64,000 nt of DNA from Adiantum capillus-veneris (GCA_014529385.2 CM043946.1:19832077-19896076), one strand, 5' to 3'; counted from the stretch's first letter, positions 36,470-48,988 are shown. Numbers and translations are program-made. Notes: generated by a model not told the origin, from the sequence alone.

Positions 36470-37250
36470 TTTTTAATCTTCGGAGATATTTAATCTCACA
36501 ACCAGGGGTATTTTGGGAATTTTGGAAAATTTAGAGGACATTTTTGGACTTTATGACAAAATATTGGGGGTAACTTAGAATTTCTGAAATTTGAGGGGTA
36601 TTTTGGGATTTTCCACAAATTAGAGGGGTATTTTGGTACCTCTGTGAGCAATAGCGCGGGGAGCTACTTTCTTTCTCACTCCAACCTCTCTTCTTTTTTC
36701 CCCCTTTAACTTGAGCTTTCCTTTTGCTTATTCACAGTTCTAGCCACCGTTTCCTTTTGGATTCATAACCAAGGAAGTATTCTAGCATTCGATTCCCACG
36801 CCGTCGTTACTCGCAACCACACACATTTTCCAGGTTCCCATTCGTCTCTACCATACCGAAATCATCTTGCTGATTACAAATACCGAGGACTTTACCGAAT
36901 TCCGACCATCTTACGCCCTTGAACAATGATCCATAAAGCTAGAAAAAAACAACCGATTCACCTCCGTCGCGATCGTCTGCCACCTTGAACTGGGCGTATC
37001 TCAGTGCCCATGACTTTGATCGATGAACCGCAAATTTTGGTTGACTCTTCACATTGCATGCAATCTTTGAGAACCTTGGCAAGCTCAAAACGATCCCTGC
37101 TAGCACGCCTACCAATGTGGTCAGGTTGCCATACAATTGGTCCCCTCGAAAACTTCGTTGGCCCATAACTTCCTCGTTTGAGCTTCGATTAACGATCCGA
37201 AAAGATTGGCATGCACCACAATTTGAGCCCGTCAAGTCCATATGTTAACC
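36470..37250 (-). repeat. Old Tat-like LTR remnant
   Basis: Parts resemble the LTRs of Ty3 element 1 in the same orientation: GAGCAATAGCGCGGGG (cf. 17594), GAACCTTGGCAAGCTCAAAA (cf. 18292) and the CCATAACTT...GATCCGAAAAGATTGGCATGC block (cf. 18381). It is strongly diverged. It also has AATTTGAGGGGTATTTTG text that recurs near 51647. Confidence 0.45.
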
Positions 37251-37260
37251 TTAGTTCTGA

Positions 37261-37466
37261 TGCTAGACAAGGGGAACTAGAACCTATGAGTCCACCTCAA
37301 TGTCAGGACAACGGCAAGGCCGGACTAGACAAGGGCAAGGCCGGGCTAGGCAGTGTGGAAAGGGAGTCCAACTAGGAAAAAGGGCCAGGGGCCATGCTAT
37401 ATAGTGGGTGGTTGGGAGGTGGACTCCTAAGTTCTAATTCCCCTTGTCTAACATTGGTATCAGAGC
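37261..37466 (+). mobile_element. TRIM-like short LTR with primer-binding site
   Basis: 37261-37453 (193 bp) begins TGCTAGACAAGGGGAACTAG and ends in its inverse, CTAATTCCCCTTGTCTAACA, giving about 23-base terminal inverted repeats with two mismatches. One base later, TGGTATCAGAGC (37455-37466) is the initiator-Met primer-binding site. So this is a 5' LTR of a small element. I found no second LTR downstream within the window. Confidence 0.65.
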
Positions 37467-39690
37467 AAGGTGGAGTCATGGAGGAGGAGAAGGCATGGAG
37501 CTCTCTCTCCCTCTAGGTAGGGATCTCTCTCTCTTTCTCCCTCTCCCTCGGAATCTCTAGCTCTCTCGGATTTAGAGGCTAGGGTCGAGCAGAAATTTCA
37601 CTTGTTTGCATGGAGCCTGCAAGCAAGAGGACCTTGTGTCAGGAGGGAGAAGTTTTTCGACCTCAGCAAATCGGTGAGGAGACAGGCTCGGTAGATGCAC
37701 GTCGGGCTGAGGAGAAAGACTCGATTCATGAGCGCGCTGAGCCGAGCAACGCATGCCATGGTCATCTCTTTATCTCCTACGCGCAGTCGACTGCAAGAGT
37801 CCGCCATAGCCAGGGATATATTCAGTTCACATTTTTTTGTTTTTTATTTTTTTAAAAAGGTCTTTTGGGTGCCCTATTTTGGGCTCCCACTCTTGCTAAG
37901 GGCGGCGGCCCATGGTGGATATGCTATGCATGTGAGGTAGCCTCCTGTGAATGAGCGGTAATCGTGACCAAAGGGCCATGTTGCATGGTTGCATCCACAA
38001 ACAAGAAAGGCGGAACAATGGCTCTGGCATGATCACACAAGCTCGAATATTTCCGACATGCGGTCGCCAAGGCCAGTTGCATGAGGACATTTATGCGGTA
38101 AGTAATACATTTCATTTTTCTTTGTTATTTTCCTCAAGCACATGTTGCATCCCGCCCGATGTAAGGCTTGTGCCAATCGTGTGATTCTCGTACTTGCGTG
38201 CACGTATGGGTTGTCCAAGGCGTCTACACCCAGCAAGGTATGGGTTTAGCAAACTTTGATTGCCCAAAGACCACTGATTGTGTTGATGAAATTTTAGCAT
38301 CAAGCATGGCTTGAGTATGACATGGTTATGATGTTTCTAAATGGTTAATGTTCGTATCCATTGTAACACAATTATTACAGCAATTTTCCATAGGCAAGTA
38401 CGACTTGATTCTGTAACAGCAAGGATGTGTATTGCTTAGGAAGCGTATTCTTAAGATAGAGGAAGTATCACCTCTATTGCATAGCTCTAGCATGCATCAG
38501 AGAAAGTGCATCTTATGCACTCCAAGCACAAGCACGGATTGTGACAGTTATCTGAAGCATTAAATTTGGCTACAAAAGCATATGCACACGAAAAACCGCA
38601 AATTTATTCTGGTGGAGTACTTTAATAATGAAGAAAGATAGCAAGGATATCTTTACGATCCATTATCGATGTTCACGTAAGGCAAGGCATTCCAAGAGAA
38701 GCCTCGCAACCAACCTCCATGCGAGTACATGAGGGCAAGACAAACTTCAAGTTTCAACATGCGGCTAGCAAGGTCAGTCGGCACAAGTCAGTACTGAGGT
38801 ATGTATTTGTTTTTGAAATTGTTGGCAAATTTGTTAGAACATGATGAACATGATGAATGATTCTTGTCCCAGCAAGGCTGTTGCACAGGTTATCAATATC
38901 CATTCATTTGCATGGTTTTGCTAGCATGCATGATCATCATTTGCACATGCAACTAAATTATGTGTATGTTGCATTGTTACTTTGAAATTTACATAACATT
39001 TCGGGTAAGCAAGGCTTGCATTGCCTTCTCACAAGGCTCGCATGCAATCAAGGGGAGTACACTTAAGGCACTCCGAGCACAAGCACGACTTGTGACAGGT
39101 TATTTTAAGCATTACAATTTATTGTATACCAAGGACAAATGATTCAATTACTCATTCGACTCAAGCATGGCTTGAGTACCTACCGCCTTGATCTGAAGCA
39201 CGGCTCATCAGCGGTTTAATTTGATGATAAAACATAGCAAATTTGCAATGTTTTAATATCTCAAGGAGACATGCATGGCCTCTTCCTGGACTTGTTGAAG
39301 GAAGCAAGTTGCTTGGCATGGCCGACTCCTTGTAACGGTTTCTATACACTGACGGAGGAGGCTTACCACATAGTACTGGTTAATTTCAATTGGAATTGCC
39401 CGACACGGTCGATTAATTTTGTCATGATATCTGCAGCCACATCCGTTGGCTCTCCACACAAACACAAGGCATCAATTTACGACTCTTGCATTGAGATTTT
39501 TTCCGTTTGGGGTAGGCTATGAGCACACTCTTTTGGGGAATTTCTCCATATGCTAGCAGGATATTTCAGGCCAACTTTCTCTAGCGCAACGGAGATGGTT
39601 ATGATCTACATTTGAGCGAGTTTTTCTTCCGACGTCTCAAAACAACTGGTTACAACAGGATGACCACGTTAGACCATGTTCAGTATTGTT
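37467..39690. other. Unassigned, with dispersed short repeats
   Basis: The start is the internal part of the TRIM-like element and is CT-rich. Further on, short texts recur: CAACATGCGGCTAGCAAGG (38757) against a variant at 38055, GAGCACAAGCACGACTTGTGAC (39073) against 38525, and CAAGCATGGCTTGAGTA (39162) against 38303. No coding domain is seen. Confidence 0.4.
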
Positions 39691-39699
39691 TATTTTTCC

Positions 39700-39960
39700 A
39701 ATGTAAATGTATAAACATGGATCTGCGAGGCATCCCACTTTCTAACCGCCATAAATTTCCCTCTAGCTCCATTGGAGGAGCCATCTAGACCAGCTTGGAA
39801 AGCATCCCAAACACTACATTTGGCCACATATTTTTGGCACCTTGGAAACCTTGGGTCACCAACTTGTTTAGCCCCATATAGGGCCCCTTTGACGTGGAAA
39901 ACCACCTTAGACATACACGTCCCAATACCCCTCGCTGCCCTCGTCCTTTATACATGCTTT
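39700..39960 (-). repeat. Second old Tat-like LTR remnant
   Basis: GCTCCATTGGAGGAGCCATC and TAGACCAGCTTGGAAAGC resemble the LTR text GCTCCGTTTGACGAGCCGTC, TGGACCGGCTTCTAGAGC of Ty3 element 1 near 18560. Only this short segment aligns by eye. Confidence 0.4.
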
Positions 39961-40099
39961 AGCACCCTGGCTTGCATGTATCAGCATACATACCCATGCC
40001 TTTGCCCGCTCCTAGCACGAGCCAATTTTGGATGCACCAACGTGTCAGAGGAGCTACCTTTGTGGGTTGCAAGGGAGGTGGGTTGATGGCTTGTGGTGA

Positions 40100-40890
40100 T
40101 GCCTCTTATGCACATGAGGAGAGGAGTGGAATTTGGTTCCCTTCCTCTGCGAGAACTCCTTGAGGAGGTACCCTTGGAGACCACAATGAAATCATGCATC
40201 CGGTTTGTGTTTGTAGAGAGTGCTTAAATAGAGCTTGGGTCGTCATATCTTTGGATGAGTATACTCTCAAGAGGGTCCTTGGAGAAGTCCATCTCCATGA
40301 GAATTTAGGGGTGCCATCTTCGGTTGAACTCTTGGTGAGGTCACTATTCGAGGAAATTACCAAGAGGGGCAACTATGAGCTTGATGAGTAGTTGGTAGTG
40401 GAAAGGAAGGGTGGGAGGCTCTACCCAAACCAAGAAGAGGGAGGGTTTGATGTCAATGGAGAAGTTAGTCTTCCACCTTGCAAGGTACACTGGAGAGTTA
40501 CAAAAAATCCATTTCCCTGCTCCCAAAAGCTTGATGGTCATGCTTGCATCCTTCAAGAGGAAGACATAGAGGTTCTTTTGGTAGCACCTGAGTGCTACTC
40601 ACTTATACTCTTTTGGTCCCATTGGGAAGCTCTATCATGCCCTCAACACTTTTGTTTTTTGTTTTTTTTTTGGGGGGCGGACCAAAGAAATAGCCAACGA
40701 CAGCTCTTAAAGCATACTCATCTTCATGCTTCTTAATGGTAATTGAAGGGAGATTGATTGTAGGCATACCTTGAGGGGTGTCGAAGGTAGCCGAAGAAGC
40801 ATCTTCCATTGCTGATTGAGGGGATTGCACGAGACTGTCGGCCATCAACTTTGGAGGCTTTTGATGTACATTCAGTAGTATTGCAAAGAC
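40100..40890 (-). pseudogene. LINE ORF1 fragment (DUF4283-like)
   Basis: Minus-strand frames give KKHEDEYALRAVVGYFFG (about 40730), then MKDASMTIKLLGAGKWIF (40556 on), PVYLARWKTNFSID and VWVEPPTLPFHY, followed by a decayed tail to about 40100. This order fits the plant L1 ORF1 RNA-binding domain. Frames change at least twice. Confidence 0.5.
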
Positions 40891-40899
40891 AAAAGCTGA

Positions 40900-41820
40900 A
40901 GGGAAGGGTAGAATAGGTAGGAGTGGGTGAGAAAAGGAACCCGAGAAAAGGGGCATAATGCCAACTTGAGGAGGGAGACAGACATCATTTTCTTTAGTGG
41001 TAATCCTAGAGCTAGGGTAGATTCAGAGTAGGTGCTAGCTCTTGAGGGTCACCCAACAGGTGAGCAAGGATGATGAGGACCCTTACCTTGATGATAATGG
41101 AATTACTATCCCCACTAAAGAGCTGAAAATGTGGCATGCACAGTTGTAGGGCAGAGTAGTTATTGGGTTATGCCATGGCATTAGACCCTCTATGGAAACT
41201 CTAAAGGCATGGATAGCTCAACAATCGACAAATAAGAATATTAAAGTTGCAGTGTAATAATACGGGACAAAGTATAGGAGGATAAAAAAAAATCCAACGG
41301 GATTGTATGGTTGAGAAATAGAACCTCCTTAACATCTTTCAAGACACAAGATTTACATGGACCAATAAACAATAAGCTAACCGCTTCAGAGCTGCAAGAT
41401 TGGATAGAATTTACATGAACTCTAATATTCCACAAGACTTTTAGCAGGTAGATTGTTGGAAAGAAAAGTCTACGCTTATGTCTAACCACTCACATGTTAT
41501 GTTTGAATTCCTTAAAGAGGCACACATGTACAAGGTGGGATGGCCTCACATAGATCAATCTATGCTTTCATACATAGATTGATATCAATCACCTAGGAAT
41601 CATGTGATGGAGTAGACAGTATATCCAATATTCGTTGTTTTTTGCTGGCTTGATTGTCCTGCTCGAGTAGCAGAACTTGACTCTGGTTTTCATGATATGC
41701 ACATCAAAATCACAAAAAAGAAAACAAGATTTGCACAAGCTTGCATGCTATAACTTGAGAATATTAGAGTATATATTTGAGTGAGGTATTTGGTGGAAAT
41801 TTTTTGAAGGTGGTACAACT
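40900..41820. other. Unassigned
   Basis: No coding domain or repeat is recognised. Confidence 0.3.
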
Positions 41821-41839
41821 TATGGGTTGGTTTTCGATG

Positions 41840-42540
41840 TTGATGAAGCAATACGGATTAGAACTTCCAAATCGCGCTTTGTAAACATCCTTGGCATGTT
41901 GCTATGTCAGCTTTTTCTTTGTGATTGATGGTGGCTTGTCATTGCACTATTTCCTAAAGCTTGCTAGGATCTCACTTGCATCACTGTTCTTTGTATCTAA
42001 TAGGTTCTCAAGAACGACATCATAACCATAGTGCAACATCTTGAGAATGTAGGGCTTTGTTGGTGTCTTTATTTGAAACAAACAAATACCATACTTGACA
42101 GTCATGAGATCCTTGGGCACATCGATCGCTATTTTTAGTTTGTCAATGATCTTTTTGATTAGACCTAGAAAAAAAAAGAGTAATGAAAAGCATAAACAAA
42201 GAAATAACTTCTTTTTAAAGCGTGTTTATTGTGGATAGCAAATCAATGACAGGAAACGGAAAAAAAAGAAAATTACACTCATGTTGATGTGTATGTAGAA
42301 CTAACACATGCTTTTGTTTTGTTCGAGGTGTTTTATGAATCTGTCTATTATTAATCACAACTCTGTATAGTTTGCAAAACCCTTGACATAAGCATCCGAG
42401 CGGCAACCTGCTAGGTTAAGCAGATGCATTTGCTTCTCCATTGGATATTGATGTGGCTCGAGTTGGGGGTGTTTCTTTGAGGCAATGTTTTTCTTGAAAA
42501 GGGTAACAAGTCTCTGCAAGGTTATACAAATGTTATCAGT
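41840..42540 (-). pseudogene. Unrecognised coding-like exons
   Basis: The minus strand has protein-like text in two pieces. The right piece (about 42520-42360), after a CAG acceptor, includes RLVTLFKKNIASKKHPQ and MEKQMHLLNLAGCRSDAYV. The left piece (about 42165-41850), after TTTTTTTCTAG, reads IIDKLKIAIDVPKDLMTVKY and YILKMLHYGYDVVLENLLD, then has an in-frame TAG followed by CNDKPPSITKKKLT and another TAG. I do not recognise the family. It lies next to the Pif1 relic on the same strand and may be part of the same unit. Confidence 0.35.
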
Positions 42541-42949
42541 ATGTACATTTGTGTGCATTGAAGAAACATAATGTGTTATGTTTTATAGACCAATATACCT
42601 TCAAATTGCTCTTTTTTTTTGTTGGTTGTCTATGTTGCTTGCAATTTTGAAATGGTTAGATTTTGTACTAAGGAAATCAATAGTAGAATTATGTAGAACC
42701 GCTGAGAAAGTGGTCATAAGAATGGAGATGAAATCAGAGCAAGACAATGTTATAAAGAGTGTAGTGTAAGTTAATGACGATTCCAATAAATCAACATAGA
42801 ACTCTTGAGACATTAGTTGGTTATAGAGTAATTATTGCACAGATGCTGCAAAACAAAGTCATAATCAAATACATAATCAAATGGCTACTGAAATGTTCCT
42901 AATGAATTATGTGTACAATATGAAGTCGAACAGGTCAAAATATATCAGG

Positions 42950-44010
42950 AGTTGGTAGGTTGAGAATTCAAAGATTTCGACGGTCTATGATTCATGACAA
43001 CATGACATATGCAAGCTCCAATGCAAACGCATCTCTGAAGATAAGAAGAAATCTGATGAAAGTTTGTTGCTTCCTATGCCTTGTGTCCAGTCATGGAATA
43101 TGCAAGTGTCAAGGGGAATGTGGATTTGAGGAACCATGTCCTATTGACCGAAGATCGTTTATGCTTTGTTCAACAAAGCGCCATCTTTTTCCTGGTACAA
43201 TGAATGAGAACAGTGATATATGTAACATGACCTTTTGTGTTTTGTGTTATGGCATCAGCAATGCATGTTGCACCGTTTGCTACACCAATTGTCAAGTATA
43301 TGTTTTCAATGATTATGCAATGAGCACCAATTGCGAGCGAATCCAGCTTATTGAGCTTAGGGTCTACGAGTCATGTTTGAAGTACATTTATGTTACGCAC
43401 GTTCATCTTCATGTCAATTTTTGTAATGTTAGTTTGATTGTACAACTTATGCAAGGCAAGGTTGTTGTAGTGGTGGACGTCTAATCTTTGAGTGCAGATT
43501 ATTGTAGTGGAGTCATTGATGTAGTCATGCACATGAGCTTCATCTATAAGCATGCACCCAAGGTACAATTGATCTCATCTATGATTGGTTTTCTTTCACA
43601 AATAATGGTCAAGAATTGAAGCAATTTAGGGTCCCTTGCATGTCGTACATAGCATGACATGTTGTAGAAAGTTGCATGTAGCCAGTGGATCGAGCTTGTG
43701 ATATGGCATGTGTTACAAATCTCTCATGCGTGATTACAAACTAGAGGTAGCTATGCAAGTTTACCGAGCAAGAGAACACATTTGTTGTTGAAGGGGTCTG
43801 TCAATGTACTGCATGTTACATTGATAATTTTTCTTACGATAAGGCCAAAATTTGTCTGGGTTAACATGGACAACTCATCTGTGATTATAATATATGCCTC
43901 TTTTATGTCCAAATATCGCTCATCGGTCTTGTGAATAGAGAGGGGATACTTAGAACTTCTATGCACAATCCTATTCTTTTGTGTGGTTGTTTGGCCATGC
44001 ACGTACATCT
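42950..44010 (-). pseudogene. Pif1-family DNA helicase, C-terminal part, decayed
   Basis: Reading right to left in one main frame: SSKYPLSIHKTDERYLDIKE, the Walker B region AYIIITDELSMLTQTNFG (IIIDExSM in the family), DPFNNKCVLLLGKLA, a stop where the family has the Q of GDLAQLPPV, then ICNTCHIT, RDPKLLQFLTIICERKP, HDYINDSTTIICTQRLDVHH and YNNLALHKLY. After another stop come LAIGAHCIIEN, GVANGAT, and FPLTLAYSMTGHKA, the family's FPL.LAyamTxHKaQG. The Walker A end is not visible. Pif1-like helicases occur as host genes, in Helitrons and in other elements. The longer plus-strand ORF over this region (42960-43484) is its antisense shadow. Confidence 0.7.
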
Positions 44011-44013
44011 CTG

Positions 44014-44160
44014 CAATATGGGATTGTTCTTGATGTTGAAAGCTAGGATATTTGAAATGGTTGAGGTGGACATCTCAATATGGGATTGATCTATGAAATA
44101 TGGGATTGTTCTTAATGTTGAAAGCTAGGATGTCTGAATGGTTGAGGTGGACAATTCGTG
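44014..44160. repeat. Tandem duplication, about 80 bp
   Basis: AATATGGGATTGTTCTTGAT through GGTTGAGGTGGACA (44014-44080) is repeated at 44097-44157 with few changes. Confidence 0.7.
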
Positions 44161-45700
44161 ACTTGTAGAGTGTAGACTAACATCACTTGACCAAGATATC
44201 AGTGGGTTATCTAGCAACGATCTCCACTCTAGTAATCCTTGTGCTATTGCAAGTGTAGTTTTTGTCACACTGATTGATATAACTATAATGCTAAGAAATT
44301 GTGTATGTAGTTGTCGTGCACATAGAATACACTTTATATAGCCAGGTGCATGGATGACAACATATTTTTTATAAAAATTGGTTTTTTTACAAGAAATATA
44401 AGTCGTCCATGAGTATTTGACTTCTGCGTGTTCCAAAGCACCCAACAATAATAGCGAAGTGAGTGCAGCAGGAGTGTCTATTAAATTTGTCCCACGACCT
44501 TGTTTGTCACTATATGTGAGGTTATAGTACTTGTACATTTACTATTTTAATATACCACACGCATTGGCTAGTAATTGTATGCAAAGAGTTGTGTGTGTAG
44601 CTAACATGTGCAGATATTGATCGACATCGAATACATAGTTCTAAAAACAACGTCCAAGTAAACTGAATCAAACAAAGTAATGTACAAAATTCAAAAAAAT
44701 CAAATGGATAAAGTGTTAATGAATTGCAACATGAAATGAAGTGCTTTACTGACCTGCAATGTTGTACTAACGCTTTTTAATTGTCCACTCTACAAGCCGA
44801 TATTTGAGTCAAGCTACAAGAAAGGAATGTGAATAGTTAAACATTATGTCATGCAATGAAACGTCACAAATTGAAATTCCAAACTATTTAGTGCATGTTA
44901 TGCAAAAGTGCCATACAAAAGTATGGTGGAGAGTTGGCACTGTAGTCTCTCCAAAAATTATAAGAAACAAAAGTTGTGCCCTATCCCGTAGCGTTCATGT
45001 GTTGCGCCAAGCAAATGCTTAGTCATGGGGAGTGGGATGTAGATAACGAACCTTGCAGTTGGAGTTGCGCTTGTGCAATTGAAATGTCCAGTGTTGTGAA
45101 TATATGTTCTCCCTGCCATACACAAAACACGTATTAAGATAAATAAAGGAGATGTAGCATATTGATTAAGCATAAAGAGAAATAGGTATAATTTTATGTT
45201 CTATGTCGAAGGTCTAGGACAGTAAGAGTTACTGGTGATTTTTGGTAGACTATTCCTTGCTAAAATTGCACTATCTCCCTCTTCTCGACCATCAACTTCT
45301 TGTCCTGCCTTATGTTGTAGCCAGCTTTCTATTTGCGGTGTGCTTTCTCCTTGTAGACAAAGCAGGGCTTCTTCTCAATTATGCAATTTGTTGACCATGC
45401 AGTAGGATGCTATCACACATAGGGTATGTCCTCAGGAACTCTAGGGGTCTTTCCAAACGCACGGTTATGTTCATGGGAGCGGTCGGAGTGCTCGCCTTGA
45501 GGATTTTTTTTTTTTTGCTAAGGAAAAAGAGCCTTTGGCTCACCAAGGAAATATTGGCAAATTTTAGCATTGTTTAGGCCTAGTGTTAAAAACAGGCAAA
45601 TCAGCTTCAATGCTTCCCTTTTCACATTGAGAATAAAGGTGCTAAGCTAAGCCTTAAGGCATAGGGACCATGTGAATGGAAGCATTAAGGAGTGAGCCCA
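44161..45700. other. Unassigned, one coding-like trace
   Basis: Mostly AT-rich with no recognised gene. Near 45370-45270 the minus strand reads KKPCFVYKEKAHRK, stop, KAGYNIRQDKKLMVEKREI, which looks protein-like but matches no family I can name. Confidence 0.3.
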
Positions 45701-45718
45701 CGTAGAAGGAAGGGATCT

Positions 45719-45782
<64 letters not shown>
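45719..45782 (+). repeat. (GA)n microsatellite
   Basis: An uninterrupted GA array of about 31 units inside the 3' part of a LINE fragment. Confidence 0.95.
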
Positions 45783-45785
<3 letters not shown>

Positions 45786-45789
45786 TCAA

Positions 45790-47075
45790 GGGAGTGGAGT
45801 GCCTTTGAATAGGTTGGGGAATTTTCCTATTGACAATCTCGAGCAAGGTCGCTCTGGCTTCATCTACTTCTTGCGACCAGATCCCAGGTTGGCCAATGAT
45901 TTGGCTTAGATGATCAAGCATCATCCTAGCCATTTTAACTTGGTCTTGCTTAACATTCCCATACTCATCCATGAGCGAGTGTACGAAGCCCCAGCTTCTG
46001 GATATTAATCTCACCCTCCTAACCTCCTTGAGCTACTGCTCGACCAGGTTGACTTTAGCTTCCAGCCACCTTTTATGTTCCTCTTTGAAGGCCAGCCCAG
46101 TAGCTTTTTTGGAAAAACAAACAATCTCCTCTTTGAGCTGCTTCTCATGCTCTTCCCGGGCCTTTTTCATCCAAGGGATCGAGCTTTTGATCTCTTTTTG
46201 TATACTCCTAGAAAAGAGGTCCCAAGCTTTGGCCATTCCAGATTAGTATCTTTATTGAGTTTACTAAAAGCTCTCTTGGTAAGCCTTCTAAACATAGGGT
46301 CTTTCAATAGGTGTGCCCCAGCAACAAGCAGCTTCGTACTCCCTATGGGGGTCTACCCCTCCCCTTTGGCTTTCCTTAGTTTCATGTGTAAAGGTAGATG
46401 AACTCACAAGGTCTTCATGCCATGTCAGCACCTTCATCTCTAGTAGCGACAAGATCCAGTCAGCATGGTGAGAGCAATAGCACCTGTCAAGTCGAAAAGC
46501 CGTGCGAACATATTGTAGGCTTGTGTATGTGAAGCCTGACATGCTGTTCCAGAGAACCACCTCCCACACGTCCATTATAGCCCATTTCTCATAGAGACCC
46601 AACCATTTAGGTTTTTCAGATCCTGTCAACAGACTGGCTGAACCTATTCTATCCTTACTCTTCTCCACCATATTAAAGTCACATATCAGTAGCCACTCTC
46701 CTTCAATAGGAGAATCTTTAAGGTGCATCCACAATTTGGCGCTATCCTTGGCATTGCAAGGGCCATATATGTTTAACATATGATTCTCACTCCTAAGACT
46801 TTCCCAGAGGGGTGATTTAGGACCACTCTAGGATCCAGGTCCTTGTCCACAATAGAGAGGACGACACTAAACCCGTCCACTCCCTCTCCATAGAATACTA
46901 CATTCTTCCCCACCAATGCTTGTTTTCTTGTGCTGCAAGCATCCAAATGATGTTCTTGAATAGCCAAGCGATTAACTTCCTTATCCTTTCTAACTTCCTC
47001 CCAGAAGAGGACGTGCTTCTTTTGGGTCTTCAATCCTTTCACATTCCACGATTGGATAGCTAGAACTTCCATCAT
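45790..47075 (-). pseudogene. L1-type LINE fragment: AP-endonuclease domain, RT missing
   Basis: From 47075: IQSWNVKGLKTQKKHVLFWE, LAIQEHHLD and VVFYGEGVDGFSVVL. After a one-base shift near 46775 it continues MLNIYGPCNAKD, LLICDFNMVEKSKDRIG, FTYTSLQYVRTAFRLDRCY and HADWILSLLEMKVL, the N..G, QE.H, GDFN, and LDR.. signature blocks of the endonuclease that nicks the target for LINE insertion. Downstream frames (46236-46033, 46014-45790) carry the linker before the RT (HSLMDEYGNVKQDQVKMARM). The RT itself is lost; a GA microsatellite and plain DNA follow. Confidence 0.75.
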
Positions 47076-48010
47076 TGGGGGAGAGAGACGAATTCCTTGA
47101 CATCTGAACCTTGCCCCGTCTCCGCATCTCCTAACCCAAGAGAATCCAAAGGATTTGAAGAGTCAGGGGATCTCTTTTCTTGTAGCACGTCAAAGAGATT
47201 GTGAAGGGGGTTGCCACTAGTCCCACATTTTAGCTAGGCGGTGGGGACGGGCGAGGGGGAGGGGGGGAGGTGCCTTTTTATTTTAAGTCTCCAAAACCCT
47301 CCAATGACAAGGCTTCTCTAACCACTGCCTTCACCCTTTTGACCCTTTTCAGTCATGGGACTTGCACCATCGATGTAGTTGTTATTGTCAGAAGCTTAGG
47401 TGTAGAAGCAAGAAAAACAAAAGCATTTTCATTGCTTGGACCTTTAGGGATTTGAAAAGCAAAGCTCTCCTTCTCCACCGCCTTCTCCTGCTCTTTGGTG
47501 TCTTGTTTTTCACAAATCATAGCCTCTTTTGCTTCACCTCCTCTTGTCTCTTTGCCATCCTTTAACTATTTTCACTCACTTCTACTATTGTTAAACATCA
47601 GAATCTTACTTTGACAAAATCTACCCTCATACTTTCTTTTGAAACCCACTAAACTTATGTAGAATATATTGTACTTTCTTACCTAAGTTAAAGCATAAGG
47701 GTAAATTTCAGCAAACTTATTAATTTTGAAAAACTTTCATGTTTCCATCAGCGAATCTCACCTAGTTTGTGCTTCCTTTAATATCCGGCTGAAGAATCTC
47801 ACCTAGTTTGTACTTTCTTTAATGACCGGTCGAAGGAAAGACTTTTTATGGTTTGTGGGCTTTTTTTCTTTTTGGGGGGGGGGGGGGGGCGGTGTCGTGC
47901 CATGGCACGTTCATAATGTGAAATTAAAGTATCTACGTCATTTTTAATGTTTATGATGTGTGGGACTAAATGTTATAATGTACATAGTGTGATATATGCG
48001 CAAATGAATG
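47076..48010. other. Unassigned
   Basis: No gene is recognised. A 16-base G run is at 47874-47889. Confidence 0.3.
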
Positions 48011-48751
48011 CCACGGTTGCAGCTGTGTACATATCTGGTCGGACGGGCGAGGCCTTACACTAGGCACCATGGAATGCTTTCTCACATAAATATATGCCTA
48101 ATTTGATTTAAGAATGTACAAATGTCAAGTGTTTCGAAGTGGCACGCTCGTTTTGCTTAGAAAGTTCAATGCGGACAATCTCGGCCAAAAATAGCAGGTT
48201 TCGTGCGTTGGCGTGAAAGATGTGTCCAAAGTGCTTACCAAGTGGAAAAATGAGGTTCAACATGAAATTTGAGCCCAATGGAACTTTTCCACAATTTTAG
48301 GGATTTTTTCACCTCGTTTGGGCTTTTTACGGACAAAAAGTGACATTTTTGGGCTAAAAGTGGTCAAACATAGCCTTAAAAATGCCCAAAATAGCTCAAA
48401 ATGCCACATCAACGACACTGGCGTTGTTGCTCAAGTTGTGTGGGAATTTTTAGAGCCAAGAATGAGATCATTTGGGGCACATGAGCAAGGAGATACAGCC
48501 ATTCCTCTACAGGGTGCTAGTGCAGTCCCGTGCTGCTTCCACTACATGGTTGAGGCTGTGAGGCCTCCAATTAGGGTTTCCCCTCCTCAAATAACTACTT
48601 GGGCTTCTCCAATGAAGTACTGAAGCTTCCATGAAATGGTCACGACGAAAAATCGATGCGTAAATTTAGGGTTTTTAACAGGTCGAATGAGCACTGCATC
48701 TGTGCAATTGGGAGCGAGCTACACGTAATCTTCGCACACACAAGAGTTTTG
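48011..48751 (+). repeat. Possible upstream part of the gag-only element's LTR
   Basis: This text (GAGCCAAGAATGAGATCA, GGGCTTCTCCAATGAAG and so on) has the look of an LTR U3/R stretch and runs straight into the repeat at 48752. I cannot fix its start. Confidence 0.3.
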
Positions 48752-48984
48752 AGTTAGTATTGGTTCTTTTTCAAAGTGGAGCTTTCGTGGCTGGAGTTTT
48801 GTTCTTTTCTAGTGTGTTTTTGGCTTCAAATCGTCTACGCCTTGCTTGATTTTGCTACGAATCCTCACAGTCAGAGGCCCGACGCTTTCCTAGTCGCACT
48901 GCGCACTTCTTGACACGTTTTGCTACGAATCCCCACAGCCAGAGACCCGGCGTCTTCCTAGCCTGCGCAGACAACTTCGTGACA
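48752..48984 (+). repeat. Left terminal repeat of the gag-only element
   Basis: Near-identical to 50323-50555. Within it, GCTACGAATCC(T/C)CACAG is itself repeated. Confidence 0.8.
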
Positions 48985-48988
48985 TTCT

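Noticed and set aside
42960-43484. Cys-rich 174-codon ORF on the plus strand
   Set aside because: It is the antisense of the Pif1 helicase relic, whose minus-strand reading matches conserved helicase motifs.
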